64,000 bases of DNA from Nageia nagi (lineage: Eukaryota; Pinophyta). A program made the position numbers and the translations under genes. Under the pieces are notes generated by a model. The model was not told where the DNA came from. It ran no database searches and was given only the letters and a program-made list of their open reading frames with translations. This document shows, piece after piece, positions 1-11,902 of this stretch. Positions within the stretch are counted from its first letter, which is position 1. Each line of letters opens with the position of its first letter. The stretch is from positions 157,108,001 to 157,172,000 of the forward strand of contig JBITNC010000001.1 in the NCBI GenBank assembly GCA_050084985.1. Reading direction: 5' to 3'.

Positions 1-1807
1 AATCTAGTGTAGCAGCTACGGTACAAGCTCTCACTCTCTAATAGTTTCCCAACTTTACTCTACCATGTATCAGACATAGTTATACTAGCAGCTCATGATT
101 ACCATTCAGGAAACAAGCCAAGCTGCCATGATGTAACCAAATTAAGAATGATAATTACAAGTGCTAGATAAGAAAGGTCAAGATGGTATCATATTACTGA
201 TAAAACTACAGGTCTTTGAGAACAAATGTAAAGAGCAATACTAGGGCTTCTAACCCTTCTTTCACTTTATTTTCATATACTTATATTGAAGCAACAACTG
301 TTACAAGAATTGCAGAATAGAAATGTTTACAAAATGGCTTCAAGATTCTAGCCTTCTTTTAACTGATACTACCTACATACGCCACTTGGCAGAATATTAC
401 AAAATTGGGTAGATTGTAGATGATACAGCTTCTTGATGACTATGATCTGACTTCTCATTATCCTTATCTCTTCTAGGATATTCTATTTACTGGCTCTGGC
501 TATTTGATCTCTCTTTGCTATTCTAATCTCTACATTTCAGAATGCTCTATTCACTGGCTTTGGCTATTTGATCACTCCTTGCTGACCTCATCACTTTTGG
601 GACCCAGTTTCATTCAAAAATGTGAACATCATTCTCCCTGTGATGTCATCTTCATACTTCTGGAATATTTTACTCACTAGCTCTGGCTATCCGATCACTT
701 CTTGCTTACCTCATCACTTTCGGGACCCGATTTCATTCAAAAATGTGAACATTGTCCTACCTATGATGTCATCTTCATACTTTCAGAATGCTCTACTCAC
801 TTTCTCTAGAACTTGGGCTTTTCCATAACTAAGCTTTTATCATTTCATTCTGGAATGCTTTATCTACTGACTCTGACCTTTTAATCACCCCTTGCTAACA
901 TCATCATCTCTGGAACCCGATCTTTACCAAAATACGACTATCTTATCCTCTATGATGTCATCATCTTATTTCAAAATGCTTTACTTCTAGAACACTTAAT
1001 TTACAAGCTCTGACTTCTTCGATTATCTCTTGCTGACCTCATCACTTCTAGGACCCAGTTTCATTCAAAAATGTGAACATTATTCTCCCTATGATGTCAT
1101 CTTCATACTTCTGAATGTTTTACTCACTTTCTCTGGAACCTGGGCTTTTCCACAACTAAGCTTTAGCCTTTCTTCTATGATGTCATCATTTCATTCTGAA
1201 ATGCTTTATCTACTGACCCCAGCTCATTAATTCCCCTTGTTGACCTCATCACTTCCGGGACCCAATTTCATTCAAAAATGTGAACATTATTCTCCCTGTG
1301 ATGTCGTCTTCATACTTCCAGAATGTTTTACTCACTTTCTCTAAAACCTGGGCTTTTCCACAACTAAGCTTTAGCCTTTCTTTTGTGATGTTGTCATTTC
1401 ATTCTGGAATGCTTTATCTACTGACCCCAGCTTATTAATTCCCCTTGCTGACCTCATCACTTCCAGGACTCGGTTTCATTCAAAATTGTGAACATCATCC
1501 TCCCGTGATGTCATCTTCATACTTCCGAAATGTTTTACTCACCAACTTTGGCTATTTGATCACTCCTTGCTGACCTCATCGCTTCCAGGATCTAGTTTTG
1601 GGTTAAGGCCTGAAATCACTGATGTCATCTCTTCTGAAACTCGGGTTACTCAACATTAACTTCGAGGGGCTTTTATTCTTTCATAATGAAGTAATTACTT
1701 TCAGAAACAGTTCTTAAACCCCTTGTGATTATGCTTAGCTTATGTCACCTTCAGAAGTGATCATACTTTCAAAAAAACTTGGAGTAGTGATTATGTATTA
1801 ATATACA
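1..1807 (-). repeat. LTR of element A (3' LTR by coding sense), truncated at window edge
   Basis: Position 1 pairs with 12215 of the other copy, and the match runs to a shared terminus ATATACA at 1807/14022. Read on the minus strand the LTR starts TGTATATTAATAC, as expected for a TG...CA terminal repeat. The roughly 310 bp that precede position 12215 in the right LTR have no counterpart here because the window starts inside this copy. Confidence 0.9.
584..1600. repeat. Imperfect tandem repeats inside the LTR
   Basis: A block starting GACCTCATCACTT and continuing through a conserved TTTCATTCAAAA core recurs at about 584, 707, 1035, 1242, 1450 and 1573. Spacings near 123 and 207 bp recur, and the two 207-bp units at about 1242-1449 and 1035-1241 are the clearest. 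The same array is present in the right LTR at about 12,798-13,800, so it predates the insertion. Repeats of this kind in an LTR may be enhancer arrays; that role is inference. Confidence 0.8.
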
Positions 1808-1830
1808 TTTTGGCGACATCTGTGGGAAAA
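1808..1830 (+). promoter_or_regulatory. Primer-binding-site-like sequence facing right
   Basis: Directly inside the left LTR the plus strand reads TTTTGGCGACATCTGTGGG. It starts with the TGG typical of a tRNA primer site and resembles the primer sites I know from Ogre-type elements. It would fit an element transcribed left to right, but all coding sequence of element A runs right to left, where a purine-rich tract is expected here instead. Chance similarity or an ancestral rearrangement are both possible. Confidence 0.4.
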
Positions 1831-1895
1831 TTTTACCAATTACAAAGAAATTTTAGAACCCAAAATCTTATTTGAATGAATCAAAGAATCAGACT

Positions 1896-4800
1896 TCAAT
1901 TCTGTATACTTAGGAGTTGCTGAACCTTACTCCAGTCTGCGGCGATCCTAGAAAAATCCTTTAGCCTTACATGGGCTAAAGTTGTAGTGTTCAAAATTTC
2001 ATAAGACACATGAGCATATTTTCTCAATAATTGCTGAATGTGAAAGCCACCGTATGCCAAAGAATCAAATAATTTTATCAAACTAGTTTCATCAAATGAA
2101 ACCAGGACCATATCAATGTCATTAGTGCTTTCAATCCTGCTCTGTAGACCACTCAAAAACTTAGCTTCAGGGACAAGCGAGCCATCGCTTCTCCATAACT
2201 TTGGGACTCTGGATGCATTTAATCCCTAAATCTCTAACTTCATGCTTTCCATTTCTTATGTCCAGCATGGGATATTACTCTTGATCTCCTGACAAACCCA
2301 TTTCCCCCTCATTGGGTAGTCAATTGCTGTCATGAGCTCCACTCGATCACTGACATTATAAGCCCATAGCTTTTCATTCGAGAGGTTATTTAGCATCTTA
2401 TTTGCTTGCTTGGCCTATTTTGATATGGGATTCAAAATATTCTCGCATCTGGTGACCTCAACCTCGAGCCTTTTGAGCTCTGATAAACATGATTCTACAT
2501 GGTCTCTCAGATGAATCAAATCTTTGATTTCTTGCGCCCTCAGCTCCCAAAATCATTTCTTTATATTTAACAAAAAGGATTTGTCTACCTTATTTACATT
2601 CATACTTGATTGGAGTTGCACTATGTTGGCATTCAAACCGCCAATCTCCGCTACTCTGGTTGCTATCTCAGCATCTCTATGAGATATGATGGCATCTTTC
2701 TGGCTCAAAGTGTCTGCTGTAGGGGCTGCTGCTAAACTAGCCTTCAAAATTGATATATTATTTTTAGTAGCTTTCAATTTTAATTTCTGAGTGTCTAACT
2801 GCTGCTTCATAGCTTCAAGGGCCTTTTGCAGCTTATTGTACTTGACCTCCAATTTTGTCATCTCTGATATGTTGAGGTCTACTGCAGTATGCAAGAGCTC
2901 ATTTTTATCACTCCAGGATATGCTTCATGTGTCAATTTTTACCTGAGTGTTCATAGAGGAGAGATCACTTTGCCCTTCTTGGGGTTCTTGGGCAATAGCC
3001 ATGTCAAGCACTTTATGCTTTGGATCCATTGAAGTCTAGAGCCTTACCAGATTATCCAGAACTGGGAGCTTCTTGACCTGCTTCTGCATCCATGCATCTC
3101 GTCCCTGTTTCATCTGTTGGTACTGCTACATGATGCCATACATAGATACTTATTGCCTATATATCATAATTAATGGAGATCTGATGCTCAACTCCTAAGA
3201 GGAGGAGGCCACGATCTGCTATGCTGGTGTCACAGGGCTAGCTTGATTGGGCCTGGGGACACTACTACCGGATGGATCCACGGTAGGAAGAGCTAGAATG
3301 GAGGGAGGAGAGGATGATGGAGGTGGAGATGGTGAAGGCAATGATGGTATTATGGTGACACTAATGATGGGGGGAACTTGTGGGCTAGATGTGAGGGGAA
3401 GGGAGCTTTGCCATTGAATAGGCAGTGGTGGTGTTATGAGAGATTGGATGGGTGAAGCTGGAATGGCTGCTGGAATTTGTAGAAGTGAACCTGGAATGGA
3501 AATGGATGTGGTAGGAATAGACAGAGTAAGAGTAAGAGAAATAGGGGAAGAGGGAGTAGAGAGCATACCTGATGGAGTAGGGCTCCTTCTTCTTCTCTTT
3601 GGCAATGGTGGGAGCGGTGCCATCTCCTTTTTGGACTTTCCTTTTAATAGTATACACCTTCCCGGGCCTCCTAGCTACTGTTTCTATGGAAACCTCTCTA
3701 GTTCCTCCCTCGGGTTGCTCCTCCTGAGCTGATGCTCAGGACATTGTAGGTCCCTGCTCTCCCTCCTCATCACTATCATCCAAACCTTCACTTGCAGGGA
3801 TGTCTGTAGGATGTTCTATTCTCCACATCTCCTCAAATTTCTCATCTAAATCAAAATCTAGAGGGGTATTCTAATTTTCAAACTCAATCTGGTACTGGGT
3901 GAAGGTGGCTATTTTTTCTTCACTCCATCTCTGATCTCTTAAGGTTTTCAAAGACTTTTTGGAGATGGAGTCTGTTCTTGGGTCAAAATTTATCTTTTTG
4001 TTGTAAAACTCAACCACGGTGGTAATAAATCTTTAGTAATCAAGGCAGTGGACATTACCTTGTCTTCATGTTTCAGGTTTCACCATTTAAGTAGCTCTGG
4101 CCTGGATTCAGCTCTGAAACTCAGGGGGTTGGGCTGGCCCCTCAACCTCTTACCAAAGATATCCTCCGGATCATATAGCAAATACTGACTAAGTTCTTTC
4201 AATTTTAAATTCAACAATTTACCTTTTAATTATTCATTTGCTCCCCTTCTTTGAAGCACCAAGTCATGCACTTTATGAGGAAGGGCATAAACTATCCTCT
4301 TCTTTACTACAGCTCCATATTTAGAATCTATATAATCCATTTGTCTGGCATATTCCATGCTGAAAACCCAATCTGTTACATGGATTGATAGTAAGAAAGG
4401 AGCCCTAGAATACCCATAAAGCCTGATGAAATTCCCCTCCTCTATGAAGAACCAGTCCTCGATCTCTCCATGTGGCATCCAGAGGTAAAGCTTAGAAGCT
4501 GTTGATAATCTTGGAACTACGGGGGTAAATAAACTCATTGCAGGAACCAAAAATCTTTCTACAAAAAAGTAGTAATCTGCTGAAGACCTCACCTCCTTAG
4601 TCCATTGGTCCACTGGCTACTGATACCCTCTTTCATCAGTCTGAACCAAGGTTAAATTCTTGAAAACATCAGCGTTCTGATGAATCATCATCCAAATAAT
4701 GTGTGACACATACAAAAAATGAAATCCCTCACTAATCTTTTCTAACTGCTCAGATATTCCATCTGAAAGTGCAATGGCCCAGTCATACATTGTAGGAGAG

Positions 4801-5390
4801 TTTGGATGGGAAATCTTATATGCAATAGCTAATTTTGATGGTGAGACATACCTATCTGTCTCTTCACCTACTGCTATGGCCAACATGGATAATAATAATT
4901 GCAGATGTGCAGAAAAATTAGAGAGCGAGAGCTCAGAACTGAGGAACTCCATAAACTTTACAGTCCTAGTTGCATTTTTATTTAGCCAAGCCATGATATT
5001 TGCTCTCAGATTGGAACTGGGGGTCATATACCAATCAATGTGCATAAGGGAATGCATAGGGGAGGGTGGATTAAAAGCCTTTGCTATTGAAATGGAATCC
5101 AAATTTAAGATAGTTCTACCTTGCAAGTCTCTGACTATCTTGGTTGCAGGATCAAATGCCCCCTTTATAAACTCTATCAACTCAGGAGCAGGAAATCATC
5201 TATGGGGGATGAAATACATGAGACCTGACCCCATTGGTGAATGTGTTATATGATTAAAACTAAATTTTGGGCACTTACCTTCAGCTGTGCCCTTGGGGTT
5301 CTTGTTTTGAGCTGTAATTTCAGTATCCCACAATAACTCCATGGAGTCTATTATTTTCCTTGCTATCTTCACCGATGATCCTAAGCTCAT
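1896..5390 (-). pseudogene. Third ORF (ORF3) of element A, downstream of integrase; broken
   Basis: Segments ending at 5196, 4617, 4230, 3219, 2553 and 1896 lie mostly in one minus-strand frame and are separated by single stop codons (for example 5196-5198, 4617-4619, 4230-4232, 4080-4082). There is a switch to another frame between about 4030 and 3630. Total length is about 1,150 codons. The layout is an N-terminal globular part (5390-4000), a Pro/Ser-rich linker (3600-3220), a coiled coil with heptad Leu/Ile (2894 to about 2380) and a C-terminal part ending at 1896. There is no signal peptide, no obvious membrane anchor and no gag, pol or known env motif. Its position matches the env-like slot of some gypsy elements, but the composition does not. 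Function unknown. Confidence 0.65.
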
Positions 5391-5880
5391 TTCTGTTTGC
5401 TTGTGTTGCGCTTATCAACTCTTCTTATCTCACTTTTGTCACCCCTAACCAACACTTTGCTTTACTCGGATTCTTCCACTATATTCCACGGCTCCTGGCA
5501 ATGCGCAGTAGATACTAGTTTCACAAATTTGTAAGCAAATACTTCTTATGAATTATGGAATTTAGGTATTTTGGCGAGTAGTGCTCTTGGTCCTTTTATA
5601 ACTCCTTTCATTGATTGATGCATAATCTCTTGGAATGTGCACAATATCCTCACGGATAGTAGCATTAATAACCGATTTGATATTATGCGCTCTTTTCGGG
5701 AACTCTGAGATTTGATTTTCCATACCCTTTTGGAAACTTCAATTCTACCGATGCAAAAGTACAACTACCACTAAGTTACTAATAAATAACTGACAACCAT
5801 AACGATAACTTGAAATAAATGCAAATGGCACACTATTTACAATATGTGTATAAAATCATATTTTTTTTCAAAAACAATCA

Positions 5881-7485
5881 CTATCCCGCGCTTGCGATCT
5901 TATATCGCTTTAGGTGTTGTCCATTAACTGAAATCGGCAATTTGCACCCATTTAATTTTGCTAGCTCAAAGGCATTTTTCCCAATGCATTTAGCTACTAC
6001 ATAGGGTCCAGACCACATGGATTCAAATTTTTTGTGTTTCCCCAATTTAGCTCTGTCCTCATCCCATTTCAATACTAAATCTCCTTCTCTGAAAGTATCT
6101 GGAGTTGATTATTGACCATCAAACCATCTTTTTACTATTTCATTTCTTCTCTGGAGGTCTTGATATGATTGATTCCGGAGCTCTTCTAGATGCAATAGTT
6201 CATTCATCCAAACCTCGAGAGATTCAAAATCCTCACCATATTCCTGCAAAACTTTTAAAACTGAAAGCTCAAAATGACTTGGTAATACTGCCCTTTTACC
6301 GTATACCAATGTATATGGGCTGGTCTTAATGGCTGACTTTACTATGATCCTATCTGCCCACAATGCCCAATTGAGCTTTTCATGCCAAGTCCGAGGATTA
6401 TCCTCCATTGTTCTTTTGAGAATCTGAATCTAATTTTTGTTTGTGGACTCAACCAAACCATTACCCTCGGGGTAATAATTTGAGGAAGTTTTCCAATAGA
6501 TACCTAATCTCATAGCAAAATCAATAACTTCAGCTCCTATGAACACCAAACCATTATCTGAAATTATCGTTTGAGGAACACCATACCTGGTAATTAAATT
6601 TTCCACAAATTTTAGAACAGTCTTCTGATTCACCTCTTTTACGGCCTCTGCTTCTACCCATCTGGTAAAAAAATCTGTAGCAGTAAGGATGAATTTGTGT
6701 CTGAAAGAGGAGTTTGGATTGATGACTCTGATAAAATCTAGCCCCCACTGTTGGAAGGGTTCTTCTACTTGGATTGGTTCCAATGGTAATGCCACATTTC
6801 TCTTTCTTCCAACATACCTCTGACACTTCTCACAATTTTGTACCTTTGCAAAAGCCTCTTTGAACATAGTGGGCCAGTAATATCCCACCTGAATGATCTT
6901 ACCCACTGTCGTGTATCCAGAGTAATGACCTCCAGACTCTTCGGAATGAAACTCTTCAATGAGCTTAGCTAACTTTGTCATTGGTACACATCTTAGCAAA
7001 ATGCCATCATGATTTCTCCTATAAAGTATCTGATCTATCTCCGTGTAATTCTGGGCGTGTATCTTGAATCGCCTTCTTTGGGATGCATTCATGTTTCCTG
7101 GTAGTTTTTTGGTCTCAAAATATTTGCTTAATTGCTCCATCCAATCCTTTATCGTATCTCCGGGTATGGATTCTAGGGTTTCTTGTTCAACAAAGCATAC
7201 CATCTCTTTTTCCGATATCGTAGGTTTTGCAAGTTGCTCACAAAGTGTTCTTCCTTTTATGAGCTTCATGGGCCGAATTTCCACATCATATTTTAGAATT
7301 TTTGAAATCCACCTGGGTCTTCCTTCTCCCAATTCTCCCTGCATAACATAAGACCTAACATCTGGGTGTATAGTTAGAATCAAAATTCTGCTCTGAGCAA
7401 TGTAATGTTTTAACTTACCGAGTGCTTTCATAATAGCTAAGACCTGTTTTTCAATGAAAGTGTATTTTTCCTCACAACTGTTCAT
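5881..7485 (-). pseudogene. Element A integrase (with end of RNase H)
   Basis: One minus-strand frame with stops near 6430 and 6109. It opens with the C-terminal half of the gypsy RNase H (EEKYTFIEKQVLAIMKALGK, 7470-7400), then a linker. The integrase zinc region follows (HSEESGGHYSG, then CEKCQR) and the catalytic core with D in GLDFI (about 6735), D in SDNG (about 6556) and E in GLVEST (about 6447). The C-terminal domain carries the GPY motif in SMWSGPYVV (about 6030). All three core acidic residues are still present, so inactivity comes from the nonsense codons. No chromodomain is visible after GPY, which fits the Tat/Athila side of the family. Confidence 0.88.
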
Positions 7486-8720
7486 AGTCTGGTTGAAAAA
7501 TGTGACTGGATATTCTTCATTTCTTTCATACTTCTGGGTTAAAACGGTTGCAACACTAGTATTTGAACCATATGTGTACAGAATAAATTCTTTGCTAAAA
7601 TCTAGATTTCTCAGTACAAGAGCTTTTGTAATTGCTACCTTAATTTTCTAAAAAGCTTCTTTACCTTCCTCAGTCCATACAAAAGGAGTATCTTTTTTTA
7701 GCATCCGGGTGATAGGTTTGATAATGTTTGAGAAATCCTGAATAAATATTTTGATAAAGTTAATCTGACCTAGAAAAGATTGCAGAGACTTCTTATTAGA
7801 CGGGAGAGACAAGTCATTTATAGCTTTAACTCTATCTGGATCAATAGCCCATCCCTCTTTTGAAATGACATGGCCCAATAATTTACCCTCATCTACTGCG
7901 AAGATAGACTTCTTAGGATTTAGGGATATACCATACCTCTTACATTTGATGAAGGCTTGCTCCAGATGTTGAACATGCATGTTTCTATCGTGACAGAAAA
8001 TAGTAATATCATCAAGGTATACCAATAGACTCTTATTTACCAGTTCTCCAAACGCATAATCCATAGCTCTCTGAAAGCTAGACCCTGCATTGGATAGTCC
8101 AAACGGCATTCTCTGAAAAGCAAATGTGCCCCATTTAGTTGTAAAAGCTATTTTGAACTGATCTTCATTCTGGACCCAAATCTGATGTACCAGGAGAAAT
8201 CATCTATCAAAGAGAACTTTTCAGCTCTGGCTACAGTATTTAGTATTTATTCCATTGGAGGTAAGGGGTAATGATCCTTCAATGATACTCTATTCAACCC
8301 TCAGAAATCTACACACAACCTTATCTCGCCATTTTTTTTTTGGACAGGCACAAGATTGGCTACCCAAGTGGAATGCTTGATGGGATAAATTATCCCAGCC
8401 TTGTATAGTTTCAACACCTCCTGCTTCATGGCAACTTCAATTTTGGGGTTTACTGGTCTTTGTTTTTGTCTGACTAGTTTAGCATCATCTATCAACTCGA
8501 TTGTATGTTGTATCACTGATTTATCAAAAACCTTTAAATCATCATAAGACCAAGCAATAACATCAACATATGTTCTGCATAACTATACAATTTCCTGAAT
8601 CTGTTCTGGAGTATTAGATATACCAATTTTTAATGACTTACCTAGAAAAACTTCGTGTTCTTTATAGTTATCCAAGTTCATATTCATACCCTTTCTTTTT
8701 ACCTGGTCACTCCTATCGAA
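7486..8720 (-). pseudogene. Element A reverse transcriptase and start of RNase H
   Basis: RT is spread over two minus-strand frames. The N-terminal part (8720-8200) contains LVPVQKKNGEIRLCVDF followed at once by a TGA near 8300 and a second stop near 8248. A frameshift near 8190 moves the reading to the frame of MPFGLSNAGSSFQRAM (8109 downwards). The catalytic motif YLDD is intact at 8008-8019. A stop at 7648-7650 separates the RT thumb from the RNase H start (YTYGSNTSVATVL). The order RT then RNase H is canonical for gypsy. Confidence 0.88.
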
Positions 8721-8995
8721 CAATCCTTCGAATGGAATCAAATATTTAGGGAGTTTATTGTTATTTAGCTGAATTATGTCTTGTTCCCAGAAAACTTTAG
8801 AGTCCTCTTCTCCTACTGCATGACATACCGCTTGTTGTAATAAAAACTGATTAATTTGAGCTTCATCCTGAAAAACCTACCAAAAGGAATCATTATCCGG
8901 AACTGATGGCCTGAAATGAGTTGAACACTCTTCCTTCGGAACCAGTCATTTGTGGGATCAAAACTAGCTCCCATTTGTGCTAATGCATCAGCTTC

Positions 8996-10111
8996 TTAGT
9001 TGAATCTCCTTGGAACAGATTGAATATGCAATGCTTCAAAATGCTCAAATAGATCCCAAACCCAATTCCTGTAGGCTTTCAAATAATGATGTTTGACTGA
9101 ACATTTACCTATCACTTGTTTCATGATCAAATCTGAATTCCCTTTGATATTTAGACACTGAATTTTCATTTTGATAGCTTGTTCTAGTCCCAGGAAAAGA
9201 GCTTCATATTTAGCCATGTTATTTGAACATAACCAGGTGAGTCTGAAAGAAAATCTATGCACCTTACCAATTGGGTTGGTCAGGATAATCCTGGCTCTGG
9301 ATCCATTTTTGGATCTTGCCCCATCAAAAGACATCTCCCACATTTCATTTCTCCTAAAATCTTCCCTTATGAGTTCTGGGATGAAAGATTCCAGCTCTAT
9401 TAAACAATAATTTCCAAACTCCACATCGTAGATGGTGTTGAGCATACTCATACTACAAGGGTCTTCAGTTTGCAGCTCTTCCAACAATTCATCTGATTCT
9501 TCCAATTCACCAAAGTTTGCACAAACCTCCTCCTTTTTCTCTACGTGAAACTCAAAAATTTCCTCATTATTCAATCTTACCCTCTTATTCCCATAAGGGA
9601 TCAAATAATGAGTGTAATCCATTGCTAGATAACCCCCTATCTTAGCTGTAAACTCTCTAGACAGACATAGCCCGAACAGAGGGGGCAGCTCAACAACTAC
9701 AATGTCCTGAATAATAATTACAGAGGGACACTTATGTATTTTCAGGACTACATCCTTGATTACTCCTACTATTTTGACAGGTATGGAATCTAGTTGTAAT
9801 ACTTCGGTGGATGTTCTTGTCATAGGCAACCCCATTACATCGCACACTGCTTTAGGCATCACAGTAGTAGCTGCCCTAGAATCAACCAAACAATTATGGA
9901 GTACATATCCCTCGATTTCCAGAGTCATGTAAAAAGTTGGAGGTTTGTTCTTTCCCATCCCCGAATATTTCGATGTTTCAAAAATATTAAGCACTCTTTC
10001 CATTCCTTCATTCAATGCTATAAGAGATGTTTTTAGTAAATCAATTTGTCCGGGAATTTTTAGAGCTTCAAACAAGGACACTCTCATTGGAGTTCTCTTT
10101 AGCTCCGCCAT
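8996..10111 (-). pseudogene. Element A protease plus extra (archaeal-type) RNase H
   Basis: A 371-residue frame. Residues 60-160 are a retropepsin-like aspartic protease, with the catalytic triplet changed from D-S/T-G to D-S-R (D77, in NCLVDSRAATTVMP). An acidic linker (190-220) follows. Residues 258-371 match the extra RNase H of Tat elements: D263 in MSFDGA, E in MAKYEALFLGLE, D in IKGNSDL, and the IQSVPRRFN end. A stop codon at 8996-8998 cuts off the ADALA motif, which continues in frame. The extra RNase H therefore sits between protease and RT, not between the gypsy RNase H and integrase, where I find none. Confidence 0.8.
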
Positions 10112-10239
10112 AATGTTGAACTCTAGGATAGCCGGAGGTTCACCAATTTTGTTTCTGAATCTGTCGGTAAATTTTTCCTGAAGCTGTAGAGTATCATCTT
10201 TTCTCTTTAATGCTTGGTAAGTGAAGGGAACCTTAACCT

Positions 10240-11751
10240 TCAGAGATTTTGATCACTGGCTTTGGGCATCAGTTTGGTTTCTGAAAATGGGAATTTTTGG
10301 GGAACCATTTCCTTTTCCAAGATCTTTTCCTTAGAACCGAGAACTGCATCTTGCCTTTTAGGAAACACTGCTTCAGAACTCTTTTGGGGTTCAACTTTTC
10401 TTTCCAGAATGCTAGAGACTAGGGGACTTTTTCCTGATCTTGTTTCCATAGCAAAAACTCCTATATCTGCTGATGCAAAATTCATCAGGTTCACATTTTG
10501 GTTCATGTCATCAGCTACACCGAGTGGAGGAATACCCCCACTTCTTGATAGATACTCTTGGTACTGATAAACAGGGCATGTGGTTTGTTCATGAGCATCA
10601 TTGCAGGCCAAACACAAACCAAAGGCTGACCTAGAAGAGGAAGCTTGGCTTACATCTTCATTCAACACATGCTGAGCTTTTTCTACAACAGGATAAGGAT
10701 ATCTTCTTGCATTGTTTTGTCTACTTAGAATGGTAATATGGTTTTCCATATTTCTACACAAGTTTTGAAGTTCCTGAATCTCTGACGATGAAGCTACCCC
10801 TTGATTCATATTAGGCTGATAAGGGGCTGGTAAAGCCATGGGAGCTCTAGGGACTGGCAAGGGTGATGGCCACTGTTGAACAGGAGCGGGGATGCTGGCC
10901 AGTGGTGGAGCCAAACTAATTGCTTGAGGTCCCAAAATTTACTGTTGAGTAGTTACTAGAAAATAAGGCATTGGCATGCAACTTGGCAATTTTCCAACTG
11001 CAATAAGATAGGATTCAGCATACACTGCTTGTCTATAGACCTCCAGGAAAGTATTTACTTCAAAATTTTGGATTTACAGAGAGATCCGAAGGAAAGGCTC
11101 TCAGGTAATACATTAAGGCTTGAAATTGCTGAGGCCTAACTGGCATTGGGACTCTCATCCAAGTTTTTTGGAATCTAATATTGAAATCAGGGATATTTTC
11201 TTGCTCATATCTTTTGATTGAAGTGAACTATGTTAATAGGGAAAAAGGATCTCCTAATTCATTAAATTCCAAGATAAAGGGCTCTGCCAGTTGAGCCCAA
11301 GTGGTTATAGATCCATTAGGAAGGCCCCTGTACCAATCTAGGACCTTTCCCTTGAAAGACTGAGCCAGTAATCTCACCATGACATCTTCATGCTGGATAT
11401 TATGAATCTTAGCTAGGCCAGCTACATTAACACAATGCTCATAAGCCATTTTCTCTGAAGTTACATCAAACTCTGAAAGGGTTTGAAAACATTTGCTAGG
11501 ATGTCATGCAACACCGCCAGGGCTATTGGTTCCCCATTGTCCCATTCTGGATAAATATTCTGAGCTGGATTAGCCATTTTAGGAGAGGTATTTCTAGTGT
11601 GAAGATTGGATGATTTTGGCTTGATAAAGGATTTTAGGGAGCTGATACTATTCAGAGACTTGGACTTGATCAGGGTCTTTCTCTTAGGAGTATCTAACGT
11701 TCTAAAATCTGGTGCTTCTTTTGCTGCTCTAGTTTTAGATCTTGTCCACAT
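10240..11751 (-). pseudogene. Element A gag
   Basis: Three minus-strand pieces in different frames. They are a basic start MWTRSKTRAAKEAP (11751-11461), the gag core (11449-11228, with FKGKVLDWYRGLPNGSITTW, the Trp-rich retrotransposon gag signature), and a Pro-rich C-terminal part (10935-10240). The last holds a zinc-knuckle-like CLACNDAHEQTTC (about 10610-10570). Its spacing is CX2CX3HX4C, one residue shorter than canonical. The start at 11751 is chosen because it lies about 120 bp inside the primer site and begins with the MxTRS motif usual for this lineage. Confidence 0.8.
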
Positions 11752-11870
11752 AAACTCTAGGTTGCAAAAGAAAATGACAGGTTCAAAAGCACATATGACA
11801 TTTACAAATAATTTGCTTTAATACATACCATAGATAGTGCTTCAACAGATTCACCAATAAGTTTCTTCGT

Positions 11871-11888
11871 GTCCCATTGGGCGTGCCA
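11871..11888 (-). promoter_or_regulatory. Primer-binding site of element A (minus sense)
   Basis: On the minus strand the sequence is TGGCACGCCCAATGGGAC, starting with the TGG that pairs with a tRNA CCA end. It lies just inside the right LTR and about 120 bp upstream of gag, the expected place for minus-strand priming. I cannot name the tRNA with confidence. Confidence 0.65.
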
Positions 11889-11902
11889 AAAAGAAATACT
11901 AT

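Noticed and set aside
3436-3732. 98-codon plus-strand frame opposite the Pro-rich part of ORF3
   Set aside because: It is the antisense of a low-complexity Pro/Ser-rich coding stretch; long antisense frames are expected there.
4774-5253. 159-codon plus-strand frame
   Set aside because: Lies antisense to ORF3 of element A, whose minus-strand reading is more protein-like and continues in the same frame beyond it.
5546-5764. 72-codon minus-strand frame between integrase and ORF3
   Set aside because: Different frame from both neighbours, no motif; more likely spacer than a separate gene.
10262-10567. 101-codon plus-strand frame
   Set aside because: Antisense shadow of the element A gag C-terminus, which holds the zinc-knuckle motif.
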